From Rhodospirillaceae bacterium (GTDB taxonomy: Bacteria; Pseudomonadota; Alphaproteobacteria; Dongiales; Dongiaceae): a stretch of 64,000 nucleotides of DNA. The stretch spans positions 1,011,001 through 1,075,000 of the forward strand of contig JADJQM010000001.1 in the NCBI GenBank assembly GCA_016712715.1. The letters are read 5' to 3'. The position numbers were made by a program, and so were the translations under genes. A model generated the notes under the pieces. It worked only from the letters and a program-made list of their open reading frames with translations, was not told the origin of the DNA and searched no databases. Shown here in pieces: positions 26,778 through 34,586 of the stretch (positions are counted from its first letter, which is position 1; each line of letters starts with the position of its first letter).

Positions 26778-26897
26778 CAGGATCGAGGCAGGATCCCAAA
26801 ACCGGCCTGCCCGCACCGGTTGCCCTCCCCTTCAGGCGCGGCTATAAGGGCCTCAAATCGCCGGTTTACCGCGCGAATTCATTGGGGAATCTCGATC

Positions 26898-27359
26898 TTG
26901 GCCAAATCGCCGACCATCCTCGTCCTCAACGGACCGAATCTGAACATGCTGGGGGTACGCCAGCCCGAGGTCTATGGGCGGGAATCGCTCGACGACATCG
27001 CAGCCGCCTGCGCCAAGAAGGCCAAGGCGCTGGGCCTGGGGCTGGAGTTCAAGCAGTCGAACATCGAAGGCGAGATGGTGACCTGGCTGCAGCAGGCGCG
27101 GGGGCGCCATGCCGGCATCATCATCAACCCGGCGGCCTACGGCCATACCTCGATCGCCCTCCTGGATGCGCTGCTGGTGACCGAATTGCCGGTCATCGAG
27201 GTGCATCTCTCCAACATCCATCGGCGAGAGCCGTTCCGCCATCAGACCTACGTCTCGCAGGCCGCCACCGGCGTCATTTGCGGGCTGGGCTCCCAGGGCT
27301 ATCTTCTGGCGCTTGAGGCGATGGCCAATCTGATCACTCCGAAGAAGGCACGCGCATGA
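26898..27359 (+). CDS. aroQ: Type II 3-dehydroquinate dehydratase
   Basis: AroQ removes water from 3-dehydroquinate in the shikimate pathway. The family core begins ILVLNGPNLNMLGVRQPEVYG, which holds the lid loop arginine and tyrosine; later NPAAYGHTSIALLDAL and EVHLSNIHRREPFRH supply the active-site asparagine and histidine. I choose a TTG start at 26898 (153 residues), behind GGGGA, because the upstream part of the open frame (to 26763) is not family-like. The stop overlaps the accB start by 4 bases (ATGA), so aroQ, accB and accC form an operon, a common arrangement. Confidence 0.95.
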   Translation: MAKSPTILVLNGPNLNMLGVRQPEVYGRESLDDIAAACAKKAKALGLGLEFKQSNIEGEMVTWLQQARGRHAGIIINPAAYGHTSIALLDALLVTELPVIEVHLSNIHRREPFRHQTYVSQAATGVICGLGSQGYLLALEAMANLITPKKARA

Positions 27360-27793
27360 GTAAGTTCGATATAGATGAGGCGCTGATCCGCAAGCTGGGA
27401 TCGCTGTTGAAGGAAACCGGCCTCACTGAGCTGGAACTTGAAAAAGACGGGCAACGCATCCGCGTCACCTCGCAGGCAGCGCCCGCCACGGTCGTGCACG
27501 CAGCACCGGTCGCCAATGTGACGGCACCGGCCGCAGCCCCGGCCAAGGCGGAGATCGCCAAGAACGCCCTCACCTCGCCCATGGTCGGCACGGCCTATCT
27601 GTCGTCGGAACCCGGTGGCACGCCCTTCGTCAAGGTCGGCGACAAGGTCGCCAAGGGCCAGACGGTGCTGATCATCGAGGCGATGAAGGTCATGAACCCG
27701 ATCTCGGCCCCGGCAAACGGCGTGGTCAAGGAAGTCCTCATCCACGACGCGCAGCCGGTCGAATTCGGCGAACCGCTCATCGTCATCGAGTAA
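27356..27793 (+). CDS. accB: Biotin carboxyl carrier protein of acetyl-CoA carboxylase
   Basis: AccB carries the biotin that is carboxylated by AccC and then gives malonyl-CoA. The 145-residue protein has the usual three parts: an N-terminal helical region ([20 protein letters not shown]), an Ala/Pro-rich linker (about residues 40-65), and the C-terminal biotinyl domain with EAMKVMNPI, the lysine in this motif being biotinylated. It follows aroQ with a 4-base overlap and precedes accC by 19 bases. Confidence 0.98.
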   Translation: MSKFDIDEALIRKLGSLLKETGLTELELEKDGQRIRVTSQAAPATVVHAAPVANVTAPAAAPAKAEIAKNALTSPMVGTAYLSSEPGGTPFVKVGDKVAKGQTVLIIEAMKVMNPISAPANGVVKEVLIHDAQPVEFGEPLIVIE

Positions 27794-27812
27794 CCAAGGA
27801 TCAGCCGCGACG

Positions 27813-29147
27813 ATGTTTGAAAAAGTCCTCATCGCCAATCGCGGCGAAATCGCGCTGCGCATCCACCGCGCCTGCCGCGAGATGGGTATCCGCACCGTGG
27901 CCGTCCACTCGACGGCCGATGCCGATGCCATGCATGTGCGCCTCGCCGACGAGACCGTATGCATCGGCCCGGCGCCGTCGCGGGATTCCTATCTCAACAT
28001 GGCCGCGATCATTTCGGCAGCCACCATCACCGGCGCCGACGCCATTCATCCCGGCATTGGTTTCCTGTCCGAGAATGCGAAGTTCGCGTCCATGGTCGAG
28101 GAGCATGGCTTCACCTTCATCGGCCCGTCGCCGGATCATCTTTCCCAGATGGGCGACAAGGTCGAGGCGAAGCTGACCGCCAAGCGCTTCGGCATTCCCT
28201 GCGTGCCGGGATCCGACGGCGCCGTCACCGACGCCGATGCGCCGCGCATCGCCGAGGAGACCGGCTATCCGGTGCTCTTGAAGGCCGCCGCCGGCGGCGG
28301 CGGCAAGGGCATGAAGGTCGCCAACAATCCGGGCGAACTCATGGAATCCTTGGCCATGGCGAAGGCCGAGGCAAAGGCCGCCTTCGGCAACGACCAGATG
28401 TACATGGAAAAGTACCTCTCCCATCCGCGCCATATCGAGATCCAGATCCTGGCCGACAAGCACGGCAATGCGGGGCATCTCGGCGAGCGCGATTGTTCGC
28501 TGCAGCGCCGGCACCAGAAGGTGCTGGAGGAAGCGCCCTCGCCCGCCTTGAATGCCGACCAGCGCGCCGAAATCGGCGAGATCGCGGTCAAGGCCGTCAA
28601 GGCCATGGGCTACCGCTCGGTGGGGACGATCGAGTTCCTGTTCCAGGATGGGAAGTTCTATTTCATCGAGATGAACACGCGGCTCCAGATCGAACATCCG
28701 ATCTCGGAAATGATCACCGGCATCGATCTGGTGCGCGAGCAGATTCGGGTGGCCTCCGGTGCGCCGCTGGGCTTCAGCCAGTCGGATATCACCTTCACCG
28801 GTCACGCCTTCGAATGCCGCATCAATGCCGAGGATCCGGTGACCTTCATGCCCTCGCCGGGCCTCATCACAGACTTCCATGCCGCGGGCGGCCTCGGTGT
28901 GCGCGTCGATTCGGCGCTTTATGCCGGCTACAAGGTGCCGTCGAATTATGACAGCCTCATCGCCAAGCTGGTGGTCCATGGCAAGACCCGCAACGAGGCC
29001 CTGATGCGGGCCCGCCGCGCGCTCGAGGAAATGGTCATCCTGGGCGTGAAAACCAACATCCCGCTGCACCAGCGCCTGGTCACGGCCCCGGACTTCATCA
29101 ACGGCGATTACGACATCCGCTGGCTGGAGAAATTCGTCGGCATTTGA
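27813..29147 (+). CDS. accC: Biotin carboxylase of acetyl-CoA carboxylase
   Basis: AccC uses ATP and bicarbonate to carboxylate AccB biotin, the first committed step of fatty acid synthesis. The 444-residue protein begins [20 protein letters not shown], has the ATP-grasp glycine-rich loop [13 protein letters not shown], the [13 protein letters not shown] segment, and the active-site stretch [18 protein letters not shown]. Length and start match family members. It is the third gene of the aroQ-accB-accC operon; aat follows 63 bases later. Confidence 0.98.
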   Translation: MFEKVLIANRGEIALRIHRACREMGIRTVAVHSTADADAMHVRLADETVCIGPAPSRDSYLNMAAIISAATITGADAIHPGIGFLSENAKFASMVEEHGFTFIGPSPDHLSQMGDKVEAKLTAKRFGIPCVPGSDGAVTDADAPRIAEETGYPVLLKAAAGGGGKGMKVANNPGELMESLAMAKAEAKAAFGNDQMYMEKYLSHPRHIEIQILADKHGNAGHLGERDCSLQRRHQKVLEEAPSPALNADQRAEIGEIAVKAVKAMGYRSVGTIEFLFQDGKFYFIEMNTRLQIEHPISEMITGIDLVREQIRVASGAPLGFSQSDITFTGHAFECRINAEDPVTFMPSPGLITDFHAAGGLGVRVDSALYAGYKVPSNYDSLIAKLVVHGKTRNEALMRARRALEEMVILGVKTNIPLHQRLVTAPDFINGDYDIRWLEKFVGI

Positions 29148-29210
29148 CGCTGCGCCAAAGGTCCGGCACTCTCCCTGTCATGGGGTTGCGCCGGGACAGC
29201 AGAGGTCAAG

Positions 29211-29900
29211 ATGTCCAACAGGGTCAAACCGCCGAAGATCACGCCAGAGATGCTGCTGCGCGCTTATGCGATCGGCATCTTCCCGATGGCGGAGGCGCGC
29301 AACGACCCCGAACTCTACTGGATCGACCCGGAGCAGCGCGGCATCCTGCCGCTCGAGAAATTCCACATCCCGCGCAGTTTGAAGAAGGCGGTCCGTCAGG
29401 GCCTGGCTTGTGACGAGGGCAGTTTCCGCGTCACCTGCGACCAGGCCTTCGAGGAAGTCATCGTCGGCTGCGCCGCCCCGGCGCCGGGCCGCGGGCAGAC
29501 CTGGATCAACGACACGATCTTCGATCTCTGCCGCCAGCTCTTCGTCATGGGCCATGCCCACAGCGTGGAAGTATGGCAGGGCACGGAGTTGGTGGGAGGG
29601 CTTTATGGCATCAGCCTGGGGGGCGCCTTCTTCGGCGAGAGCATGTTCAGCCGCGCGACCGATGCCAGCAAGGTGGCGCTGGTGCATCTCGTGGCACGCC
29701 TGCGCCATGGCGGCTTCGTGCTGCTCGACACGCAATTCGTGACCAAGCATTTGAGCCGCTTCGGTACCATCGAGATCCCGCGCGACGATTACCGGATGCT
29801 GCTCAACCAGGCGCTGGCAAAGCCAGCCTCCTTCTATTCCGAGGTGCCGGACTCGGTGCTGTTGGAATTGGTGGGGGCGGGCGAAGCTTCGGCAGGCTGA
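29211..29900 (+). CDS. aat: Leucyl/phenylalanyl-tRNA--protein transferase
   Basis: Aat adds Leu or Phe from aminoacyl-tRNA to the N-terminus of proteins that begin with Arg or Lys, marking them for ClpS-ClpAP degradation. The 229-residue product contains the family segments [81 protein letters not shown], and [15 protein letters not shown]. It starts at ATG 29211 after AGAGGT. Its last 67 bases overlap the convergent DUF2155 gene, an unusually long tail-to-tail overlap. Confidence 0.97.
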   Translation: MSNRVKPPKITPEMLLRAYAIGIFPMAEARNDPELYWIDPEQRGILPLEKFHIPRSLKKAVRQGLACDEGSFRVTCDQAFEEVIVGCAAPAPGRGQTWINDTIFDLCRQLFVMGHAHSVEVWQGTELVGGLYGISLGGAFFGESMFSRATDASKVALVHLVARLRHGGFVLLDTQFVTKHLSRFGTIEIPRDDYRMLLNQALAKPASFYSEVPDSVLLELVGAGEASAG

Positions 29901-30310
29901 GCTTCGGCAGGCTGATCCTGGACGGGCGGCTCGTCACTGGTGCAATCCAGCACCCAGAGATCATAGACCGGATGTTCGAGGGCCGAGAGTGCCGGGCTGG
30001 AGGCGAACATCCAGCCCTGGAAGCGCGGTTGCGCGGCTTCGCCCGGCTTCTCCTCGACCACGTCGAGGAAGGCCGAGGATTCCGGGGTCTCTTCCGGGGG
30101 ATGCTTGTCGCAGGCCTTGGCGGTGATCTTGAGCGAGCCGAAGGTCACCGTGCCGCCCACCGGCACGGTGATGGTGGAGACGCGGGCGGTGATCTTGTCC
30201 ATGGCGCGCAGCACGACATTGTCGCCGGGAATGGCCAAAGCGGCATGGCTGCCGAACAGGGTGGCAAGGGCAAGAGCCGCCGCCGCCATGCCGGCCTTCG
30301 TGAATTTCAT
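29834..30310 (-). CDS. DUF2155-domain secreted protein
   Basis: The 158-residue product has a signal peptide ([20 protein letters not shown] ending near HAALA) and a DUF2155 core: [32 protein letters not shown], and the characteristic [27 protein letters not shown]. Two cysteines (in KACDK and LDCTS) could pair. A Pro/Glu/Ala/Ser-rich tail follows. The family is nearly confined to alphaproteobacteria, and its function is not known; its usual company is aat, mlaD and complex I accessory genes, as here. The start at ATG 30310 overlaps the stop of the small upstream gene by 4 bases. The frame extends further upstream but the signal peptide marks this start. Confidence 0.88.
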   Translation of the reverse strand: MKFTKAGMAAAALALATLFGSHAALAIPGDNVVLRAMDKITARVSTITVPVGGTVTFGSLKITAKACDKHPPEETPESSAFLDVVEEKPGEAAQPRFQGWMFASSPALSALEHPVYDLWVLDCTSDEPPVQDQPAEAQPAEASPAPTNSNSTESGTSE

Positions 30311-30546
30311 GATTTCTTTCCGTAGGGATTCTCGAGTTTCGCCACGAGATCGTTGAACACCGCGCGGATCTGCGCTTCGTCGCAGCCCATCAGCACGGCG
30401 TCTTCCAGCGCATCCTGCGCCAGCTGCCGAATCTCGATCAGATTCTGGTTGAGGACTTTGACTTTTTCGAGGCACGAGACGGGCTGCCCGTCGGGCTGTT
30501 TCCAGACGGGCGCGTCGAAACCCGTATTCGCCTTGTCCTTGCTCAT
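30307..30546 (-). CDS. Small conserved hypothetical protein (79 residues)
   Basis: The product starts MSKDKANTGFDAPVWKQPDG and contains CLEKVKVLNQNLIEIRQLAQDALEDAVLMGCDEAQIR split over one long amphipathic helix, then NDLVAKLENPYGKK. It has no signal peptide or membrane segment and looks like a small helical protein. I do not know its family function. Position is informative: it lies 15 bases after mlaD and overlaps the DUF2155 start by 4 bases (ATGA), so it is part of the mlaD-DUF2155 transcript. Confidence 0.8.
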   Translation of the reverse strand: MSKDKANTGFDAPVWKQPDGQPVSCLEKVKVLNQNLIEIRQLAQDALEDAVLMGCDEAQIRAVFNDLVAKLENPYGKKS

Positions 30547-30561
30547 GATCGCCTTTCCGCC

Positions 30562-31038
30562 TTACGGCGTGGCGGATTCTTCCGGCTTGGACGTGGAAGA
30601 CCCGCCCACGACAAACTTGTTGATCAGTTCGACCAGATCAAGGGCGCCCTGGGCGTAGGCGATCTCGTCGCCATCCTTCAGGATCTCGTCCTCGGCACCC
30701 GGTTCCAGCTTGATATAGTAATTGCCGAGCAATCCGTCGCTGGTGATGATGGCAGAACTGTCCTTGGGCAATTCGACATCCTTGCGGATGTTGAGGGTCA
30801 CCACGGCCTGGAACATCTTGGGGTCGAAATCCTGCGTCGTCACGGCGCCGACCTTGACGCCGCTGATGCGGACATCGGTGCCGGGCAGGACCGAGCCGCC
30901 GCGATCGAAGCGCACGGTCAGCTGATAGCCGCCGCGATCTTCCTTGATGCCGCTGCCGCTGTAGATGACATAGAGAAACACCGCCGCGGCCACCAGCACC
31001 ACGGCACCCATGATGGTTTCAAGAACGTTGCGCTGCAT
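30562..31038 (-). CDS. mlaD: MlaD-family lipid-transport substrate-binding protein
   Basis: MlaD is the inner-membrane-anchored MCE-domain subunit of the Mla phospholipid transporter that keeps outer-membrane lipid asymmetry. The 158-residue protein has one N-terminal transmembrane helix (TIMGAVVLVAAAVFLYVIYS), then an MCE domain with VRFDRGGSVLPGTDVRISGV, a hallmark segment, and ITSDGLLGNYYIKLEPGAED. The usual MlaE, MlaF and other partners are not next to it here; they would have to be elsewhere. It is upstream of the small 79-residue gene. Confidence 0.93.
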   Translation of the reverse strand: MQRNVLETIMGAVVLVAAAVFLYVIYSGSGIKEDRGGYQLTVRFDRGGSVLPGTDVRISGVKVGAVTTQDFDPKMFQAVVTLNIRKDVELPKDSSAIITSDGLLGNYYIKLEPGAEDEILKDGDEIAYAQGALDLVELINKFVVGGSSTSKPEESATP

Positions 31039-31110
31039 GGATGGAACCTTGGCGGTTGGCTGAATGGGTGGATCCGGATCGGCTGGCAGATCGCCTTAGA
31101 GCGGGGCGCC

Positions 31111-31464
31111 TTAAACGGGGGACCAGGGTTCGTAATCGCCGGTGGCCTTGGCGCGGTGACCACCCAGCAAGGTGTGGCCCGGCGGCCGGTAGGCGAGATC
31201 GGTGCCCGTGTGGTTGGGCTCGTGGGGCTTCTGCCACGCCTTGGCCGGCGCGCGGGTGGTGGGCGCCACGGCTGTCGTCGCATGGAGCCAGGCATGCCAT
31301 TCCGGGGGGACGCGGCTTGCTTCCGCCTCGCCGTTATAGAGCACCCACCGCTTCTGCCGCTTCTGGCCCTTGTTGCGACGATGCACATAATACTTGTTGC
31401 CGAATTCGTCGCTGCCGACCAACTCGCCATTCAACCAAGTAAAAAGCCGCGTACCGATGCTCAT
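31111..31464 (-). CDS. NADH:ubiquinone oxidoreductase accessory subunit, NDUFA12 family
   Basis: Alphaproteobacterial complex I has a B17.2/NDUFA12-like subunit shared with mitochondria. The 117-residue protein starts MSIGTRLFTWLNGELVGSD, then FGNKYYVHRRNK and RWVLYNGEAEASRVPPEWHAWLH, which are the family marks, and ends TLLGGHRAKATGDYEPWSP. The start at ATG 31464 is supported by family length; the reading frame stays open upstream to about 31875 with no similarity. It marks the organism as an alphaproteobacterium. The gene lies 72 bases before mlaD and probably heads that small operon. Confidence 0.95.
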   Translation of the reverse strand: MSIGTRLFTWLNGELVGSDEFGNKYYVHRRNKGQKRQKRWVLYNGEAEASRVPPEWHAWLHATTAVAPTTRAPAKAWQKPHEPNHTGTDLAYRPPGHTLLGGHRAKATGDYEPWSPV

Positions 31465-31582
31465 TCCTGATTCGCCGTCATGGGTTGCACCGGCCCAGAA
31501 GGGCCAATAAGTGCAACAGGTTAAGAACTCCGGCGGGACTATACAATCCGGCCGTTTCCCAGGCAAGGAAAGGGAATCCGGG

Positions 31583-32083
31583 CTAATCCAGGCGTTTCTG
31601 CATGACATGGTAGGTGGGAATGGCAAAACCGGGGTGGCTGCGCTGTTCGGTGATACGGAATCCGGCCGCCTCGAACAGGCGGATATTCCCGGGAAGGACC
31701 AGGCGGACATTGAGTTCCAGCAAGGTTTCGCCGGTTTCCCGGGCATGGGCCTCGATCGCCCGGAGGAGCGCCTGGGCCACCCCCTGCCGCCGCCAGGCCG
31801 GCAGAACCGCGAGGCGCCCGATATAGAGACAGTCGGGATGGCGCTGGCCGACGACGCAGCCGATGCGGGTAGCACCCGCCACGGCGAGGTAGGCCGTCCC
31901 TTCCAAGAGGCGCGCGGTCAGGTCCGCCACGTTCTCCCGGTCGGCGCTCGACGGCGGGTCGAGGCTGCGCTGCTCGGCAAAGCCCGCATGGATGAGGCGC
32001 ACCAGATCCGGCACATCGCTGATGCCGGCGCGGCGAATCTCGAAGGCGGGTGGGTCGCTGGATGACAAGGTCGGTCCGGCCAT
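31583..32083 (-). CDS. GNAT-family N-acetyltransferase
   Basis: The 166-residue protein has a GNAT fold: RRAGISDVPDLVRLIHAGF at the N-terminus, LYIGRLAVLPAWRRQGVAQA carrying the acetyl-CoA pyrophosphate loop (R-R-Q-G-V-A), and LNVRLVLPGNIRLFEAAGF for motif B. The substrate is not clear; the segment is short of the marks of ribosomal alanine acetylases. It is separate from the NDUFA12 gene, with about 120 bases between and no hint of a shared role. Confidence 0.85.
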   Translation of the reverse strand: MAGPTLSSSDPPAFEIRRAGISDVPDLVRLIHAGFAEQRSLDPPSSADRENVADLTARLLEGTAYLAVAGATRIGCVVGQRHPDCLYIGRLAVLPAWRRQGVAQALLRAIEAHARETGETLLELNVRLVLPGNIRLFEAAGFRITEQRSHPGFAIPTYHVMQKRLD

Positions 32084-32272
32084 AAAGGTATCGTTTCAAA
32101 GCGCACAATACATGGTCGAGCTTCGTGCGTCTGCCGTCGCCGGTTGCGGAAAACCTGTGATCGCCGCCACATAACGCACAATCATCATTTGCGCCTCCTG
32201 CCGAGCCTTTCTAGCGTTGCTGCCACCACAACGCCCCTCGCTGGTCGAGGGCATAGACAGGGAAGCGAACGC

Positions 32273-33250
32273 ATGCTTGAGCGTAAAGAGAGTGACGGCG
32301 CGGCGCATAATGGCCTTGAGATGAAGGCGCAGTATTCCGCCGAGGAAGTGATTGACCTGTTGCAGCTCGCCAGGCACGGCATGGTCGATGACGATGAATC
32401 CCTCACTTATGTGAATGGCAGCCAGCCGCTGATGACCTTGCGGGAGGGCCGGATGGCCGATCTCTTCGATCACAGCCAGGCCTTCACAGCGCCCTTCCTG
32501 GGGCCCAAATTCTTCGGCCTCAGGCGCCTGGCGCGGGTCTATGTGCCCAATGATCCCGACCGCATGTTCCGCGTCGGCGGCCGGCAGGAATATGAGTACC
32601 AGCAGACCTATCTCAACAATGCCCCGGTCGAGGGTGTGCCCAATGTCAATCCCCGCACGACTGGCGATCTGTGGAGCTTTGTGAATGTGCCGGCCGGCGA
32701 GAAACGGCAGACGCCGTTCAGCATGGCCATGTCCTTCTTCGCCATCTTCCAGCCGGACGCGGTGAGCGACGGGAAGCTGTCGATCGCCAAGGTCAAGCTG
32801 CCGCGCCTCGCGGTCAACTGGTCGATGTCCATCAAGGACGATGCCTCGCCCGTGAGCCGGTTGCAGAAGACCGTCGATATCGAGACCTCGGTCTTCATCA
32901 ACGTCTTCACCATGACGCCGCCGCTCAAGGCGGGCGTGGCGCCCGCCTTCAACCCGCCCCCGCGTTTCCCGCTCAGCAACAACGCGTCGCGGCGGGTGGT
33001 GTTCAAGACCGCCCATCTCATTCCCAGCGAAGGGTACCAGGACCAGTTCGAGCGCGTCGATTTGGAGCCGATCACGCATTCCTTCGTGGCCGAGGCCGAG
33101 GCCGAGACCAAATACCTGGTCGAAATCGGGCTGGTGCAGGGCGTGCGGTGCAGCGCCCCGCTCTCCTTCCCCGAGACCACCAAGCTGCTGGTCGATGCGC
33201 GGACGCGGGTGCCGCTGGTCAGCATCACCACGGACAAGCTGCCCATCTGA
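32273..33250 (+). CDS. Unrecognised 325-residue protein
   Basis: I start at ATG 32273, behind a GGGAAG sequence, giving 325 residues; the frame is open to 32144 but the upstream residues look random. The product has no signal peptide, no clear membrane helix and only one cysteine late in the chain. Notable segments are MKAQYSAEEVIDLLQLARHG, FGLRRLARVYVPNDPDRMF, the tyrosine-rich QEYEYQQTYLNNAP, WSFVNVPAGEKRQTPFSM, and a proline-rich FNPPPRFPLSNN. I recognise no family. Even codon use and a clean start and stop make it a real gene. It stands alone between a divergent acetyltransferase and an EamA transporter. Confidence 0.7.
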   Translation: MLERKESDGAAHNGLEMKAQYSAEEVIDLLQLARHGMVDDDESLTYVNGSQPLMTLREGRMADLFDHSQAFTAPFLGPKFFGLRRLARVYVPNDPDRMFRVGGRQEYEYQQTYLNNAPVEGVPNVNPRTTGDLWSFVNVPAGEKRQTPFSMAMSFFAIFQPDAVSDGKLSIAKVKLPRLAVNWSMSIKDDASPVSRLQKTVDIETSVFINVFTMTPPLKAGVAPAFNPPPRFPLSNNASRRVVFKTAHLIPSEGYQDQFERVDLEPITHSFVAEAEAETKYLVEIGLVQGVRCSAPLSFPETTKLLVDARTRVPLVSITTDKLPI

Positions 33251-33324
33251 CAAGCGGGGGGCCTGACCTCGCCATTTGACGACCTATCCGCTTTGCACCA
33301 TGTTCGGCAGCCAAATCCGACCCG

Positions 33325-34425
33325 GTGCAAAGCGGGCGTCATCTGTTGGGGGTTATCCTGAACCATCCGTCATCATCGCCCGGCCGCAGCCATTGGGGCG
33401 CCCTGGGCCTGCTGTTCGTCGGCACGATCTTCGTCAGCCTGATCACGACCTTTGCCAGCCTCGCCTATCAGGGTGGGGCCACACCCATGCTGCTGGTCTG
33501 GTCGCGCTTCACGGCGCTGATGATCGTGCTGGGCCTGATCCTGAAAGCCGCGCGGGTGAGCTTCAGACTCCCGAAGCGCAACATGCGGGCGACGCTGTGG
33601 ATCGCCCTCTGCCTGATGGCGATGTCGGTGGGCTACTTAAGCTCCGTCGCCTATATCAAGGTGAGCCTCGCCGTCATCCTCCTTTATACCTATCCACTGC
33701 TGGTGGCGGTGTTCGCGGCACTCTCGGGGCGCGAGCGGATCAGCCCGTTGCGCGCCATCCTGCTCGTCACGGCCTTCCTCGGCCTGGTCATTGCCCTTGG
33801 CCAGGATATCGGCCTGCAGCTCGATTTCTCCGGCATCGCCTTTGACGCGAGCCAGATCACCCTCGACTGGCGCGGGGCGGCCTTTGCGCTCATCGCCTCG
33901 CTGGGGGTGGCGGCCTTCGTCACCTGGGGCGGGGCCTATCTCGACGATGTCGATTCCCGGGTGGTCAATTTCTGGGCGCAGCTCTGGATGATTGGCCTCG
34001 CCACGGTCTATGTGGCGATGGTGGGTGGCGTATTCCTGCCAGAAACGGGGCTGGGCTGGCTCGGCTATCTGGGGGCGACCGGCTGCTATGTCACCGCCAT
34101 GATCTGCTGGTTCGGCTCGATGAAGACCCTGTCGCCGACCGAAACCGCCATGACCCTCAACCTGGAACCGGCCATCAGCTTGGTGGCGGCGACCCTAATC
34201 CTAGGGGAAGCGACCTCGCCGCAGCAATGGATCGGCACGATCATCCTGTTGATATCCATCATCTTTTCGAGCGTCACCGGCCGTCACAAAAATGAGAATC
34301 GGTTAATTACGGCATTTTGCGCTGCGACAAGGCCCAGAAAGGCCCGTAAACCAAGGGCATCCTCAACATCTATGGGCGTCAAGATTAATAATCACCAAAT
34401 ATTGATATTTTCTAGTTGCCGCTGA
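33325..34425 (+). CDS. EamA/DMT-family transporter
   Basis: The protein has about ten hydrophobic segments arranged as two EamA repeats (for example LGLLFVGTIFVSLITTFASL, SLAVILLYTYPLLVAVFAAL, LLVTAFLGLVIALGQDIG, and late ETAMTLNLEPAISLVAATLI). The glutamate-proline in NLEPAISL and the ILGEATSPQQWIGTIILL end are typical of drug/metabolite transporters that export amino acids or other small molecules. The start is unsure: GTG 33325 is used but no strong ribosome site is seen. An unusual basic tail of about 40 residues follows the last helix. Confidence 0.85.
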   Translation: MQSGRHLLGVILNHPSSSPGRSHWGALGLLFVGTIFVSLITTFASLAYQGGATPMLLVWSRFTALMIVLGLILKAARVSFRLPKRNMRATLWIALCLMAMSVGYLSSVAYIKVSLAVILLYTYPLLVAVFAALSGRERISPLRAILLVTAFLGLVIALGQDIGLQLDFSGIAFDASQITLDWRGAAFALIASLGVAAFVTWGGAYLDDVDSRVVNFWAQLWMIGLATVYVAMVGGVFLPETGLGWLGYLGATGCYVTAMICWFGSMKTLSPTETAMTLNLEPAISLVAATLILGEATSPQQWIGTIILLISIIFSSVTGRHKNENRLITAFCAATRPRKARKPRASSTSMGVKINNHQILIFSSCR

Positions 34426-34439
34426 GCCCCTCGCGGCAT

Positions 34440-34480
34440 CAATATCTGGTCACGGCGCCGGTCTAGGCACCTAGATATAG
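34440..34480 (+). promoter_or_regulatory. Two candidate NrdR boxes upstream of nrdJ
   Basis: CAATATCTGG (34440-34449) and CTAGATATAG (34471-34480) match the core of the NrdR-box pattern CwAtATaTwG at 8 and 9 of 10 positions. Their spacing is exactly 31 bases, the usual three-turn distance of paired NrdR boxes. They lie 107 bases before the nrdJ start, where the promoter should be. NrdR represses ribonucleotide reductase genes when dATP is plentiful. Confidence 0.6.
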
Positions 34481-34586
34481 ACGCGCCGAACCAATCCTTT
34501 CCCCCGTTTTGCTGAACCAGATTCTGCAGCGGGGCGAGGATTCGGTTCAGACCGGGCATAAACCGAAAAAATTCGGGGGCCAACAC

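Noticed and set aside
32096..33253. Minus-strand open frame opposite the unknown protein gene
   Set aside because: The plus-strand frame has a better start, ribosome site and residue composition; the minus-strand product is Arg/His/Gly-rich and looks like a complement.
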